A program made the translations under genes and the position numbers. The notes under the pieces were generated by a model. It searched no databases, had not been told where the DNA came from, and saw only the letters and a list, made by a program, of their open reading frames with translations. DNA of 64,000 nt from Planctomycetota bacterium. Lineage in GTDB: Bacteria; Planctomycetota; Planctomycetia; Pirellulales; Pirellulaceae. Positions 34,850 through 44,141 of this stretch are shown here, in pieces; the first letter of the stretch is position 1, and each line of letters begins with the position of its first letter. Where the stretch lies: positions 310,001 to 374,000 of the forward strand of contig JACNKX010000038.1 in assembly GCA_014381825.1 (NCBI GenBank), written 5' to 3'.

Positions 34850-37564
34850 ATGAATTCAAGTGCTCTCCGTAGAATCCTGGTCGTATTTTCCATCGGACTG
34901 ATTTCCGCTTCCGTTACATTCGCTGACGATTCGGACACGCCAAAGGATGACGCTGCCGATCCAAAGGCGGCGACGGCAGCACCGGCTACATCAAGTTCTT
35001 CGCCGACTTCATCTTCGTCCACGCCAAAACCTCCTGCACCGCCGTATGCCGCCCTGTTAAAGGATGCCAAGACACACACAGGCATGATGACGCTGCACCA
35101 GAAGGGGAACAAGCTGTACGCCGAGATGGGCAGCTCTGACTACGGTTCGGAATTCATCGTTCTCATTTCAATCGCCAAGGGCGTTGGGATGAGTCCATTG
35201 CTTGGCGGTTACAGCTGGGGATTCGGAGATGATTGGGTCTGGAAGTTCCGCAAGATTGATGACCGAGTTCATGTGATTCGACGGAATGTTCGATTCGAAG
35301 CTAAGAAGGGATACCCCGAGAACTTCGCATTGCAGAATGCCTATACTGACAGCGTTCTCTTCAGCCTGCGAATAGTTTCGAAGGGTCCCAAGGGTGGCGA
35401 CCTCGTCGACATGACGCCGGTATTCATGAGCGATCTCCCACAGATCAGTCAGGTTCTTCCGGGATTCGGGTTTACATCCGATCGATCGACTTGGGCATCC
35501 ATCAAGGCATTTCCCAAGAACGTCGAATTGGAAGTCGCCGCGACATACGCTTCGAGCGGTCGTTTCGAGTTTGATACGGTTGCGGATTCTCGCGGGATGA
35601 CGATCAATGTTCACTATTCGATTAGCAAGCTCGCTTCCACCGGCTACAAATCTCGGATGGCAGACGATCGAGTCGGTTACTTCCTGACTGTGCGCAAAGA
35701 CTACAACAAGATCAGCGATCGCGACCAATTCGTGCGATACGTCAATCGATGGAACTTGCAGAAGCCGCCGGGTGCGACGGAAGCTCCTTATCCTCCGAAG
35801 GAACCGATCGTCTTTTGGATCGAGAAGACTGTTCCCCACAAGTATCGCCAGGCGGTCCGCGAGGGAATCTCCGAATGGAACAAGGCATTTGCGAAGGCCG
35901 GATGGCTGAACGCGATTGAAGTTCGCCAACAGCCAGACGACGCGGACTGGGATCCGGAAGACATCAATTACAACACATTTCGTTGGATCACGGCCGACGC
36001 GGGGTTCGCGATGGGACCATCTCGTGTGAATCCCTACACCGGCCAGATCCTCGACGCGGACATCATTTTCGATGCTGACTTCCTCAAATTTTGGAAGGAA
36101 GAGTTCGAGACGTTGACACCGCAGGACGTCGCGGCGATGACAGGTGGTCCGCTCGATCCACCCACGGATAAAGCTTCGCGAGCTTTTGGCCTCGTTAGCA
36201 ATCATCCCGAATGCCGACTCAGCACGGGGATGTCGAGCCAAATGGCGTTTGGCACCACCGCGATTCTCGCTCGCGCCGATGCCAAAGTAGCGCTCGAACA
36301 AAAAGAGAAGCTCATCATGCAGGGCTTAAAGGAAGTCACGATGCACGAAGTCGGCCACACGCTCGGTCTGCGACATAACTTCAAGGCCAGCAAGATGCTC
36401 AGCCTGAAGGACGCCAACGATCCCGCAAAGACTAGTAGCAATGGCATGGTTGGTTCCGTGATGGATTACAACCCGACAAACATCGTCTCGAAGGAATGGG
36501 AGCAAGGCGACTACTACACAACCACGCTCGGCCCGTACGATTATTGGGCCATCGAATACGGTTACAAGCCCTTGTCCGGCGGAACGACCGGCGAAGTGAA
36601 AGAGTTGAATAAGATCGCGTCGCGCAGCGGTGAACCGCAGCTCGCGTACGCTACGGATGAGGATACAGTTGGCAGCGACCCTGATCCAAACTCGAACCGA
36701 TTCGACCTCGGTGACGATGCGTTAGAGTATGCGAAGATGCGGGCCAAGGTTGTGCAGGAGATCCTTCCCGAGTTGGTGAACCGAACTGCCGAGGACGGCA
36801 AGGATTACACTCAGACCCGGCGAGCCTTGAACATCCTGCTATCTCAGCACGGACAGGGCATGTTCTTTGTCGCCCGTTATGTCGGCGGCCTGGAAACTAG
36901 TCGCAGCCACAAAGGCGATAAGGATGCGAAGCCACCGGTAAGCATCATTGACGTCGCGAAGCAGCGCGAAGCTTTAAAGCTGCTCGAAGAACAAGTCTTC
37001 AGCGACAACCCATATCAATTCCCGGACGACTTATACAAATATCTCGGTGCCTCGAACTGGCGACATTGGGGATCGTCGAACACGAACCGGAAAGATTTCC
37101 CGCTGCACGACGTTGTTTCTATGTGGCAGACTCGCGTCCTGGATCAGCTTACATCGTCGACTGTGCTGGAGCGGATTCACGACACGGAACTCAAGGCCGC
37201 GCCGGACCAAGACCTGCTTACGACCGCGGAACTCATCGAACGATTGACCAAGTCCATCTTCTCTGAACTGGACACCATCAAAGACGGTGATTTTACGAAT
37301 CGCAAGCCAGCGATCAGCAGCCTGCGACGCAGCTTGCAACGCGAGTATCTGCGCACGCTTTCCAACTTGGCGATGGGACGGACATCCGCCCCCGACGATT
37401 GTCAGACGATCGCCTTCGCGGATTTGTCGTCGCTCGATGCACGGATGGGCCAAATGCTGAAGAGCAATGTCAAACTGGACAGTTACTCGCGGGCACACTT
37501 GGTCGAATCGGCAAGTCGCATTCAAAAGGTGCTCGCCGCTGAATTGTCCTTGTATGGCCCTTAA
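34850..37564 (+). CDS. Secreted zinc metalloprotease (DUF5117/DUF4953-like)
   Basis: A 904-residue secreted metzincin-like protease. The signal peptide covers residues 8-25. The ATG at 34850 has AGGA at a good distance; upstream frame residues lack a signal. A low-complexity Ser/Pro/Ala linker (~30-65) follows. A domain resembling DUF5117 (~70-250) precedes the catalytic part with VTMHEVGHTLGLRHNF, where His499, Glu500, His503 and His509 form the HExxHxxGxxH zinc site. SVMDYNPTNIV provides the Met-turn. The C-terminal ~300 residues are helical. It probably degrades extracellular protein. Confidence 0.88.
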   Translation: MNSSALRRILVVFSIGLISASVTFADDSDTPKDDAADPKAATAAPATSSSSPTSSSSTPKPPAPPYAALLKDAKTHTGMMTLHQKGNKLYAEMGSSDYGSEFIVLISIAKGVGMSPLLGGYSWGFGDDWVWKFRKIDDRVHVIRRNVRFEAKKGYPENFALQNAYTDSVLFSLRIVSKGPKGGDLVDMTPVFMSDLPQISQVLPGFGFTSDRSTWASIKAFPKNVELEVAATYASSGRFEFDTVADSRGMTINVHYSISKLASTGYKSRMADDRVGYFLTVRKDYNKISDRDQFVRYVNRWNLQKPPGATEAPYPPKEPIVFWIEKTVPHKYRQAVREGISEWNKAFAKAGWLNAIEVRQQPDDADWDPEDINYNTFRWITADAGFAMGPSRVNPYTGQILDADIIFDADFLKFWKEEFETLTPQDVAAMTGGPLDPPTDKASRAFGLVSNHPECRLSTGMSSQMAFGTTAILARADAKVALEQKEKLIMQGLKEVTMHEVGHTLGLRHNFKASKMLSLKDANDPAKTSSNGMVGSVMDYNPTNIVSKEWEQGDYYTTTLGPYDYWAIEYGYKPLSGGTTGEVKELNKIASRSGEPQLAYATDEDTVGSDPDPNSNRFDLGDDALEYAKMRAKVVQEILPELVNRTAEDGKDYTQTRRALNILLSQHGQGMFFVARYVGGLETSRSHKGDKDAKPPVSIIDVAKQREALKLLEEQVFSDNPYQFPDDLYKYLGASNWRHWGSSNTNRKDFPLHDVVSMWQTRVLDQLTSSTVLERIHDTELKAAPDQDLLTTAELIERLTKSIFSELDTIKDGDFTNRKPAISSLRRSLQREYLRTLSNLAMGRTSAPDDCQTIAFADLSSLDARMGQMLKSNVKLDSYSRAHLVESASRIQKVLAAELSLYGP

Positions 37565-37628
37565 GCTAACCGAACAACCCGGCACGGATGCGCTAGCGAC
37601 TCCGTAATAACAGCAGGAGGCTGGAGCA

Positions 37629-39065
37629 ATGTTCGTTCGCGTCGTTTTGTTTGCGAGTGTCTTCGCAATTGGTGTCGTCTCTTCGGACGCGGACAACTGC
37701 TCTGCACAGACGCCGGCGCTCCGCGAGCCAGTGATCGCGACGATGCGAACTGCAGCTGAATTCTATCGAGGGCGAGTTGCGTCGCACGGTGGTTACGTCT
37801 ACCACTACTCGCTCGACTTGAGCCAGCGTTGGGGTGAAGGCGTGGCGACGACGAATCAAATCTGGATTCAGCCGCCTGGAACGCCGACCGTCGGCTTGGC
37901 CTACCTCAAGGCGTACGAGGCCACGGGCGAGCGATTCTATTTGGATGCCGCGAAGGACGCCGCGCTGGCGGTCGCCTATGGGCAGTTGAAATCCGGCGGT
38001 TGGACCAATTCGGTCGATTTCGATCCGAAGAGTCGAACAACCGCAGCCTATCGTAACGGGAAGGGCAGTGGAAAGAACAACTCGTCGCTAGACGATGGCC
38101 AAACTCAGTCCGCCATCCTTCTAATGATTCACGCTGACGAAGTACTCGACTTCAAAAACAAAACGATTCACGATTCGGCGATCGACGCGCTCGATGCTCT
38201 TTTGAAAGCACAGTTCCCCAACGGTGGGTTTCCACAGGTGTGGACGGCCCCCGTCAAACCGCAGCAGGCAGCGAAGGCCAACTATCCGGATTACGATTGG
38301 CGAACCAAAGGCCGCATCAAGAACTACTGGGACATGTACACGCTGAACGATAACGTCACCGGATACGTCGCGGCCGTGCTGATCGATGCAGCGAAGATAT
38401 ACCACGAAAAGCGATATGCAACCGCAGCTCGCAATCTGGGCGACTTCTTGATCCTCGCTCAGATGCCCGAACCACAACCAGGATGGGCACAGCAGTACAA
38501 CTACGTGATGCAACCAATCTGGGCGAGAAAGTTCGAGCCGCCAGGCGTTTCGGGTGACGAGACTCAGGAAGTTCTCGAAACGCTCATGAAACTTTATCAA
38601 GTGACTGGTGACCGCAAGTACCTGGAGCCAATTCCGCGCGCACTGTCTTGGCTCAACCGATCGCAACTGTCGAACGGACAGATCGCACGTTACTACGAAC
38701 TCAGAACGAATCGTCCACTTTACATGTCGCGACGAGGTGATACTTACTCATTAACCTATGACGACTCAGACTTGCCAAGCCATTACGGCTGGAAAACCGA
38801 ATCTCGCATCGACCAACTTGAGCAGCAGTACAAAGAGGTGCAGGGAAATCGCGTTCAGGCGAATCGCGACCGTGCCGCGCAATCCGACATTCCAACGATT
38901 GAACGTGTAATCGAAGGTCTCGACTCGAACGGTCGCTGGGTAAGTACGTACGGCGGCGAGCGACTCGTTGGCCAAGCCAAGATGCCGATCGGAACGAAGT
39001 ATCTTTCGAGCCAAGTCTTCAGCGACAATCTAACGACACTAAGCGAGTTCCTACTCTCCAACTGA
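37629..39065 (+). CDS. Secreted pectate lyase (Pec_lyase / PL10-like)
   Basis: A 478-residue protein with a signal peptide (MFVRVVLFASVFAIGVVSS). The body is an alpha/alpha-barrel: GGYVYHYSLDLSQRWGEG, LDDGQTQSAILLM, FPNGGFPQVW, MYTLNDNVTGYV and FSDNLTTLSEFL, as in the polygalacturonate lyase family PF09492. It cleaves pectin-type polysaccharide by beta-elimination. It begins 64 bases after the metalloprotease gene with GGAGG upstream, and with the sulfatase it suggests life on algal or plant polysaccharides. Confidence 0.85.
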   Translation: MFVRVVLFASVFAIGVVSSDADNCSAQTPALREPVIATMRTAAEFYRGRVASHGGYVYHYSLDLSQRWGEGVATTNQIWIQPPGTPTVGLAYLKAYEATGERFYLDAAKDAALAVAYGQLKSGGWTNSVDFDPKSRTTAAYRNGKGSGKNNSSLDDGQTQSAILLMIHADEVLDFKNKTIHDSAIDALDALLKAQFPNGGFPQVWTAPVKPQQAAKANYPDYDWRTKGRIKNYWDMYTLNDNVTGYVAAVLIDAAKIYHEKRYATAARNLGDFLILAQMPEPQPGWAQQYNYVMQPIWARKFEPPGVSGDETQEVLETLMKLYQVTGDRKYLEPIPRALSWLNRSQLSNGQIARYYELRTNRPLYMSRRGDTYSLTYDDSDLPSHYGWKTESRIDQLEQQYKEVQGNRVQANRDRAAQSDIPTIERVIEGLDSNGRWVSTYGGERLVGQAKMPIGTKYLSSQVFSDNLTTLSEFLLSN

Positions 39066-39079
39066 TCGTCCCGTCTGTT

Positions 39080-39808
39080 ATGACTCCCAGTGGTTTTGAC
39101 ATCCTCTACGAGGAAGGCCCGTGCTTGGTGGTCAACAAACCAGCGGGCGTCTTAACTCAAGCGCCTCCCGGTATCGATAGCCTGGAGGTGCGAATCAAGC
39201 GGTTCCTCATCGAGCGAGAGAACAAACCAGGAAAGGCATATCTCGGTGTGCCGCATCGACTGGATCGGCCTGTCTCGGGAGCGTTAGTCGTTGCGAAACA
39301 TGTTCGCGCGGCAAGAAGACTCAGTGAGCAATTTGAGGGCCGATTGGTGGAGAAGACATATTGGGCAATCGTCGAGGGCAATGTAACCGACGACGATGGC
39401 AAATGGATCGACCACCTTCACAAGGTGGCAGACAAAGCACGCGGCGAAGTCGTAGATGCCGATCAGCCAAACGCAAAGCGAGCGATTCTCACGTATCGTG
39501 TGAAGCATCGCTTTGACGGAAAGACGTGGCTCGAGATCACTCTTGAGACAGGGCGCTATCATCAGATTCGCGTCCAGACCAGTTCTCACGGCTTTCCGGT
39601 AGTTGGCGATGCTTTGTATGGCGCAACAACCGCGTTCGGTCTGCAATCAGAAGATCCTCGCGATCGCGTGATCGCGCTCCACGCACGCGACCTTGCATTT
39701 CGGCACCCCATGACGAAAGAAGACGTCTGCGCGACAGCGCTGCTTCCCGCGTCGTGGAAGACATTTGATCAGGCCGACCTCCGTTCGGCTGTCAGACCGC
39801 CAAGTTAA
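39080..39808 (+). CDS. RluA-family pseudouridine synthase (short form)
   Basis: A 242-residue enzyme that isomerises uridine in RNA. LVVNKPAGVLTQAPP is near the N-terminus, and the catalytic motif HRLDRPVSG has Asp62. LETGRYHQIRVQTSSHGFPVVGDALYG closes the active site. It lacks the N-terminal S4 domain, as in RluA and TruC-like members, so the RNA target is undetermined. It begins only 14 bases after the pectate lyase stop, probably by gene packing rather than a shared function. Confidence 0.9.
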   Translation: MTPSGFDILYEEGPCLVVNKPAGVLTQAPPGIDSLEVRIKRFLIERENKPGKAYLGVPHRLDRPVSGALVVAKHVRAARRLSEQFEGRLVEKTYWAIVEGNVTDDDGKWIDHLHKVADKARGEVVDADQPNAKRAILTYRVKHRFDGKTWLEITLETGRYHQIRVQTSSHGFPVVGDALYGATTAFGLQSEDPRDRVIALHARDLAFRHPMTKEDVCATALLPASWKTFDQADLRSAVRPPS

Positions 39809-39846
39809 GACTGACTCCATTACGCGGTTCGGTTGTTGGTGAGCCC

Positions 39847-39876
39847 TTGGCGGCTCGCGGCATCACAACTTATAAT
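39847..39876 (+). promoter_or_regulatory. Candidate sigma-70 promoter of mqnA
   Basis: TTGGCG (39847-39852), an 18-base spacer and a perfect TATAAT (39871-39876). The expected start site lies about 16 bases before the mqnA ATG. Confidence 0.5.
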
Positions 39877-39898
39877 TCGCGTTTGGAAAGCTGGAGTT

Positions 39899-40684
39899 AT
39901 GCCCAAGAACATCAAAGTCGGTGCCGTTTCGTACCTGAACACCAAACCCTTGGTGTACCGCTTGGACGAGATCGCACCGTATGCGGACATCTCGTACGAT
40001 TTGCCAAGTCGATTGGCCGACCAACTTACCAGCGGTGAGTTGGACGTGGCGCTGATACCGTCAGTCGAGTACTTTCAAGACGCGAGCTACGAGATCGTGT
40101 CCAACGCGTGCATCGGCTGTCGTGGGCCAGTGCTCAGCGTAAAGTTGTTGACGCGTGTTCCGTTCGACCAGATCAACACGTTGGCGCTGGACGAGGGTTC
40201 TCGTACGAGTGTTGCGCTCGCTCGCATTTTGTTGCAGCAGCGATTTGGACTTAAGCCACGCCTCGAATCGCTTCCTATAGGCGCCGGCGTTGACGATTCA
40301 GCCGCCGACGCCATTCTGCTTATCGGCGACCGTGCGATCCACCCGCCGGAGGGCAACTTCATCGACGAGTGGGATCTTGGCGATCAATGGTGTCGTTGGT
40401 CAGAATTATCGTTCGTTTTTGCTATGTGGGTCTCGCGTCCCGGCGTCGACACGACGGCATTAGCTTCCGCTTTCGAGCAAGCCAGGGACGAAGGCACGGC
40501 GAATCTCGATAGAATCGCATCGGAGGAAGCAGCGGCTGTGGGGCTCAGCGAATCTGAATGCCTTTCGTACCTTCGTGACAATCTGTATTTCACCCTCGGA
40601 CACCGCGAGCAAAACGGTCTCGAGTTGTTCAGACACCACGCAGTCGTTCTTGGCATGGCACCTGCCGATGCTTCGTGCAGTTAA
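39899..40684 (+). CDS. mqnA: Chorismate dehydratase (futalosine pathway)
   Basis: A 261-residue periplasmic-binding-fold enzyme that turns chorismate into 3-enolpyruvylbenzoate, the entry to the futalosine route of menaquinone synthesis. Signatures: VGAVSYLNTKPLVY, YDLPSRLADQLTSGELDVALIPSVEYF, LDEGSRTSVALARILL and DAILLIGDRAI. The ATG at 39899 is where homology begins, with GGAG very close upstream. mqnC follows after 35 bases, so the two form an operon. Confidence 0.93.
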   Translation: MPKNIKVGAVSYLNTKPLVYRLDEIAPYADISYDLPSRLADQLTSGELDVALIPSVEYFQDASYEIVSNACIGCRGPVLSVKLLTRVPFDQINTLALDEGSRTSVALARILLQQRFGLKPRLESLPIGAGVDDSAADAILLIGDRAIHPPEGNFIDEWDLGDQWCRWSELSFVFAMWVSRPGVDTTALASAFEQARDEGTANLDRIASEEAAAVGLSESECLSYLRDNLYFTLGHREQNGLELFRHHAVVLGMAPADASCS

Positions 40685-40719
40685 GCCGTGCAAGCGAGTC
40701 AAATTTAGAAGCAAAAGTT

Positions 40720-41850
40720 ATGGTCGCACGAATCCTCGACAAAGCAGTTGCCGGCGAACGGCTCACGCGCGAAGAAGGTCTCTCGCTCTTAGAGAGCAAT
40801 GACTTGACCGCCCTCGGCCGAGCGGCCGACGCTGTCGCTCGTCGGCTCCATTCTGAGGAGTATCGCACTTACAACATCGACCGCAACGTTAACTACACAA
40901 ATGTTTGCACGGCGGTTTGCGACTTCTGTGCCTTCTATCGAGGCCCCGGCGACAACGAAGGGTACGTCCTGCCACGCGAGGAGTTGCTGAAGAAAGTCGA
41001 GGAGACCGTCGCTCTTGGCGGCGAACAAATATTGATGCAAGGTGGACTTCATCCCAAGTTCAAATTGGAGTGGTACGAGGAGCTGTTGCATGACATCAAG
41101 AGTCGCTTCCCGCAAGTGAATATCCACGGGTTTAGTCCGCCCGAATTGCATCACTTTACTAAGGTCAACAACCTTCCGATTCGCACCGTCTTGGAGCGGT
41201 TGAAGGCCGCCGGGTTGGGGAGCATTCCTGGTGGTGGGGCCGAGATTCTTGTGGATCGAGTCCGTGACGCGATCACACGCGGCAAGGTGAATACCGACGA
41301 TTGGTTACACGTGATGCGGACATGGCATGAGCTAGGGGGACGCAGCTCAGCGACCATGATGTTTGGTCACGTCGAGACACTGGCGGAGCGAATCGAACAC
41401 CTCGATCGATTGCGGCAGGCCCAAGACGAAACGGGCGGCTACACGGCTTACATCTGCTGGACCTTTCAGCCCGACAACACGGACATGGCCGACGTCGCCA
41501 AAGTGGGGCCGTACGAGTATCTAAAGACGCAGGCGGTTTCACGTTTGTATTTGGACAACTTTGCAAATATCCAATCCAGTTGGGTGACGCAGGGCTTAAA
41601 GATCGGCCAACTTGCGCTGCTGTTCGGAGCAAACGACATGGGCAGTCTCATGATCGAAGAGAATGTTGTCGCTGAAGCTGGAACGGTCCATTTCCTGACG
41701 CTTGAGCAGATCCGAGACGCAATCTCCGAACTAGGATTCGTCCCGCGTCAACGCAACGTGTTCTATGAACTTGCTGATCAGCAGCGGGAACAATTTGCTA
41801 TAGAAGCGAACAAGGACTTTGGCAAAAGCGTGTTGCCTGTCCTCGCATAG
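40720..41850 (+). CDS. mqnC: Cyclic dehypoxanthine futalosine synthase (radical SAM)
   Basis: A 376-residue radical SAM enzyme that cyclises dehypoxanthine futalosine in menaquinone synthesis. The iron-sulfur motif CTAVCDFC (Cys63, Cys67, Cys70) is followed by AFYRGPG. Other family features are LGGEQILMQGGLHP, GLGSIPGGGAEIL, ATMMFGHVE and GANDMGSLMIEENVV. The ATG at 40720 gives the usual length; a GTG 45 bases upstream overlaps mqnA. Co-transcribed with mqnA. The other pathway genes (mqnB, mqnD, mqnE) are not in this window. Confidence 0.95.
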   Translation: MVARILDKAVAGERLTREEGLSLLESNDLTALGRAADAVARRLHSEEYRTYNIDRNVNYTNVCTAVCDFCAFYRGPGDNEGYVLPREELLKKVEETVALGGEQILMQGGLHPKFKLEWYEELLHDIKSRFPQVNIHGFSPPELHHFTKVNNLPIRTVLERLKAAGLGSIPGGGAEILVDRVRDAITRGKVNTDDWLHVMRTWHELGGRSSATMMFGHVETLAERIEHLDRLRQAQDETGGYTAYICWTFQPDNTDMADVAKVGPYEYLKTQAVSRLYLDNFANIQSSWVTQGLKIGQLALLFGANDMGSLMIEENVVAEAGTVHFLTLEQIRDAISELGFVPRQRNVFYELADQQREQFAIEANKDFGKSVLPVLA

Positions 41851-41879
41851 TTTGGTCGACAGCCAGAGCGAGCCCAGAA

Positions 41880-42398
41880 GTGCAATCGGAATCACTGATC
41901 GGTGAATTGACGCGTTCGATAATCGCGGAGTTGCGTGATGCCTGGAAGAAGGCAATGCATTGCGTCGATCAGCTTGATGACGAACAGCTCTGGAGTCGGC
42001 CGAGTGCGGAGATGAATAGCGTTGCGAATCTATTGCTTCACCTCAACGGCAATCTCCGGCAATGGATCGTTTCCGGCATTGGTGGCAGCGAAGACAATCG
42101 CAATCGTCCACTTGAGTTCGACGAGAGAACGCCGCTCGCAAGGGCAGAGTTGCTGGAGCCTCTGAGTGAAACTCTCAAAGAGGTTGAAAACGCGATTCTC
42201 GCTCAGACGGCCGTCGAGCTAGTACGTATCCGTCGAGTCCAGGGATTCGAAGTGACCGGGGCCGAAGCGATCATCTCAAGTGTGTCGCATCTGCGGGGCC
42301 ACTCGCAAGAGATCGTTCATATGACGCGGCGATTGCTAGGGGCTGAATATCGATTCGAATTCGTGCCGCAGACGCCGGAACAGGGCGCGCCGCAATAA
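41880..42398 (+). CDS. DinB-like (DUF1572) protein
   Basis: A 172-residue four-helix-bundle protein with GTG start. ELRDAWKKAMHCVDQLDDEQLWSRP, SVANLLLHLNGNLRQWI and SSVSHLRGHSQEIVHMTRRLLG match the DinB/DUF1572 fold, including histidines that may bind a metal. Some relatives use bacillithiol or mycothiol to modify small molecules; the role here is unknown. It begins 29 bases after mqnC and could be the last gene of that operon. Confidence 0.8.
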   Translation: MQSESLIGELTRSIIAELRDAWKKAMHCVDQLDDEQLWSRPSAEMNSVANLLLHLNGNLRQWIVSGIGGSEDNRNRPLEFDERTPLARAELLEPLSETLKEVENAILAQTAVELVRIRRVQGFEVTGAEAIISSVSHLRGHSQEIVHMTRRLLGAEYRFEFVPQTPEQGAPQ

Positions 42399-42458
42399 CA
42401 CGCAAGTGTTGAGGTATTAACAGCGTTCCTCCCTTGGCTTCGCCCGAGACGAAAAAAA

Positions 42459-42491
42459 CAACGCCCGCAACTCCAAAGAGCTGCGGGCGTT
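42459..42491 (-). terminator. Rho-independent terminator of the outer-membrane barrel gene
   Basis: On the minus strand AACGCCCGCA pairs with TGCGGGCGTT (42460-42469 with 42482-42491), followed by a run of T (complement of 42452-42458). It ends transcription of the gene on the minus strand and also faces the converging DinB gene. Confidence 0.85.
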
Positions 42492-42551
42492 CCCAAATTC
42501 AATCAACAACCTCTGTGCCCAATCTTCGAAGACCGGACTCCCACCTTATGG

Positions 42552-43706
42552 CTAGAAATCTACGCCGGCGCGGGCATACAGACCATCGAGGCTGACATTA
42601 CCGATCAAGTGTGAGTTCTGACCTTCAATATGCGAGTCGCTAAAGACGCGGCGATCACTGAAGTCGAGCAATTGAGTCATCTCGTAGCCCGCTGCTCCAG
42701 TGAGCAGGAATCGCCTCCAAGGGCGACGATAGTTGAGACCAACATTCATTTCCAGAACCGTTGACATACGACGCTCGCTAGAGCGAACATCCGTTGGGAC
42801 ACCGGGTTCGTCATCAGGGAGAAAGAGTCGAGTGTCGAACGTGCCGAACATCGCGCCCGCTTTCGCGCCCATGCCAAGGGTCAGGCGGTTGGTCACGCGC
42901 CACTTCAACTCCGTACCGAGCAACAGTCCGCCACCGACGTAGTCGCTGGTTTCAAAACCGCGATATGGGACTTGAAAGTCGCCACCTGTGTACGTGACGT
43001 CAAAGCCCTGCTCCAAATCCATAACGCGACCCGTTCCGCCCATTCGCAATGTCAAATGCTCGGTTGTGATCAACGATTGCGCGATCTCTAAATCGTAAGC
43101 GTTGTAAGAAAAGTCATAGTTCGCCGTCGCGCTCGTCGCTCGGTCATCCGGCGTGATGTCGTTGACGGCGTCGTCGCTGTCGTTGTTTTCACTGTTGTCA
43201 CTGCTGATAAACGAGGCACGTAGACTACCGATCCGTCTTTCGGTGATTTGCTGATCGAAGTCCGTAAAGCGAAAGGTAATTTCTGGTCCAGCAACGCAGT
43301 GCCCCAACCGCTTGCCAAATGCGATTCGATATCCAGCTTCATACTCGGGGGTGATCGACAATATATCTCCCACTGCACCACGATCCTGCACTCCCCCGAT
43401 GTCCGTAATGCCGTACTGCGTTGCGGGATTTCGGACGGCCCAATACAGCAAATCAACTTGTGCTAACCAGCCGGGGCGCCCGTCTGTTTCTAGCAGAGCG
43501 GTTGAAGGCCAGTAGTCCTCTTTTTCACTCGTTTGGTAAGCAGACTCGTTCTGTTGCGATTCGAGTTCGCTCAGCCGACTGTAGACATCTGCTAGTTCGC
43601 TCGCATAGGAAACGTAGTCGGCTTCGGCTTGGGCCGAAGCGATCGACGGGTAAAGTAAACTCCCGCTTACAGCCAAAAGTAGGAGACTTAGAGAATGGTA
43701 TTTCAT
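42552..43706 (-). CDS. Outer-membrane beta-barrel protein (Lpg1974-like)
   Basis: A 384-residue protein with signal peptide (LLLLAVSGSLLYPSIASAQA), a short coiled coil (~30-50, ELADVYSRLSELESQQ) and a predicted barrel of alternating strands. It includes GWLAQVDLLYWAV near the start and ends in AGVDF; a final Phe is the usual outer-membrane insertion signal. The start of the barrel and its spacing recall the Legionella major outer membrane protein family. The ATG at 43706 has a strong GGAGGA upstream. It was probably retained as a porin. Confidence 0.8.
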   Translation of the reverse strand: MKYHSLSLLLLAVSGSLLYPSIASAQAEADYVSYASELADVYSRLSELESQQNESAYQTSEKEDYWPSTALLETDGRPGWLAQVDLLYWAVRNPATQYGITDIGGVQDRGAVGDILSITPEYEAGYRIAFGKRLGHCVAGPEITFRFTDFDQQITERRIGSLRASFISSDNSENNDSDDAVNDITPDDRATSATANYDFSYNAYDLEIAQSLITTEHLTLRMGGTGRVMDLEQGFDVTYTGGDFQVPYRGFETSDYVGGGLLLGTELKWRVTNRLTLGMGAKAGAMFGTFDTRLFLPDDEPGVPTDVRSSERRMSTVLEMNVGLNYRRPWRRFLLTGAAGYEMTQLLDFSDRRVFSDSHIEGQNSHLIGNVSLDGLYARAGVDF

Positions 43707-44141
43707 GTTTGTTCCTCCGTGAATTCGGGACATGCTGATTGCGAGATCTGCAATGGTGATCGACGCCGTTCGACCGATGATTCGAAAGCAGGTTAGACTC
43801 CTGGATACGCCGGTTGCATGAGTTGGCGCAAGTCGAGTTTGCGGAGACCGTCCTTGATCGCTCGTACGAACTTGATTCGGAAATCATGGTCCCGAAAGGT
43901 CAACAACTGCGACGAAGGAGTTCGGAATCGCCAACATTCGCTGTCCGTGGTATCGCCTAGAGAATGGCGACGCAACGTGCCAATACGGTCGGTGTTGTCG
44001 CCTGTCGCCGTTCTAATGCGGGTACCGCATCTCGCAGTTCGTTGACCTGGTGAGGTCGTAAGAATCGATCGGAAGATCACACTCACACCCGCACAACATC
44101 ACCCGTCCGTCGCAGGGGCCGAGAGTTTTCGACTCTTCGAA
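43707..44141. other. Intergenic region
   Basis: There are 435 bases between two minus-strand genes. A GTG-initiated minus-strand frame of 97 codons (43793-44086) is present but has no recognisable domain or Shine-Dalgarno. The region must contain the promoter of the barrel gene. Nothing else is seen. Confidence 0.4.

Noticed and set aside
35168-36301. Minus-strand open frame of 377 codons
   Set aside because: It is a shadow of the metalloprotease gene, which has a signal peptide and a complete zinc site.
43793-44086. Minus-strand frame of 97 codons
   Set aside because: GTG start without Shine-Dalgarno, no recognisable domain; kept only as a remark on the intergenic region.
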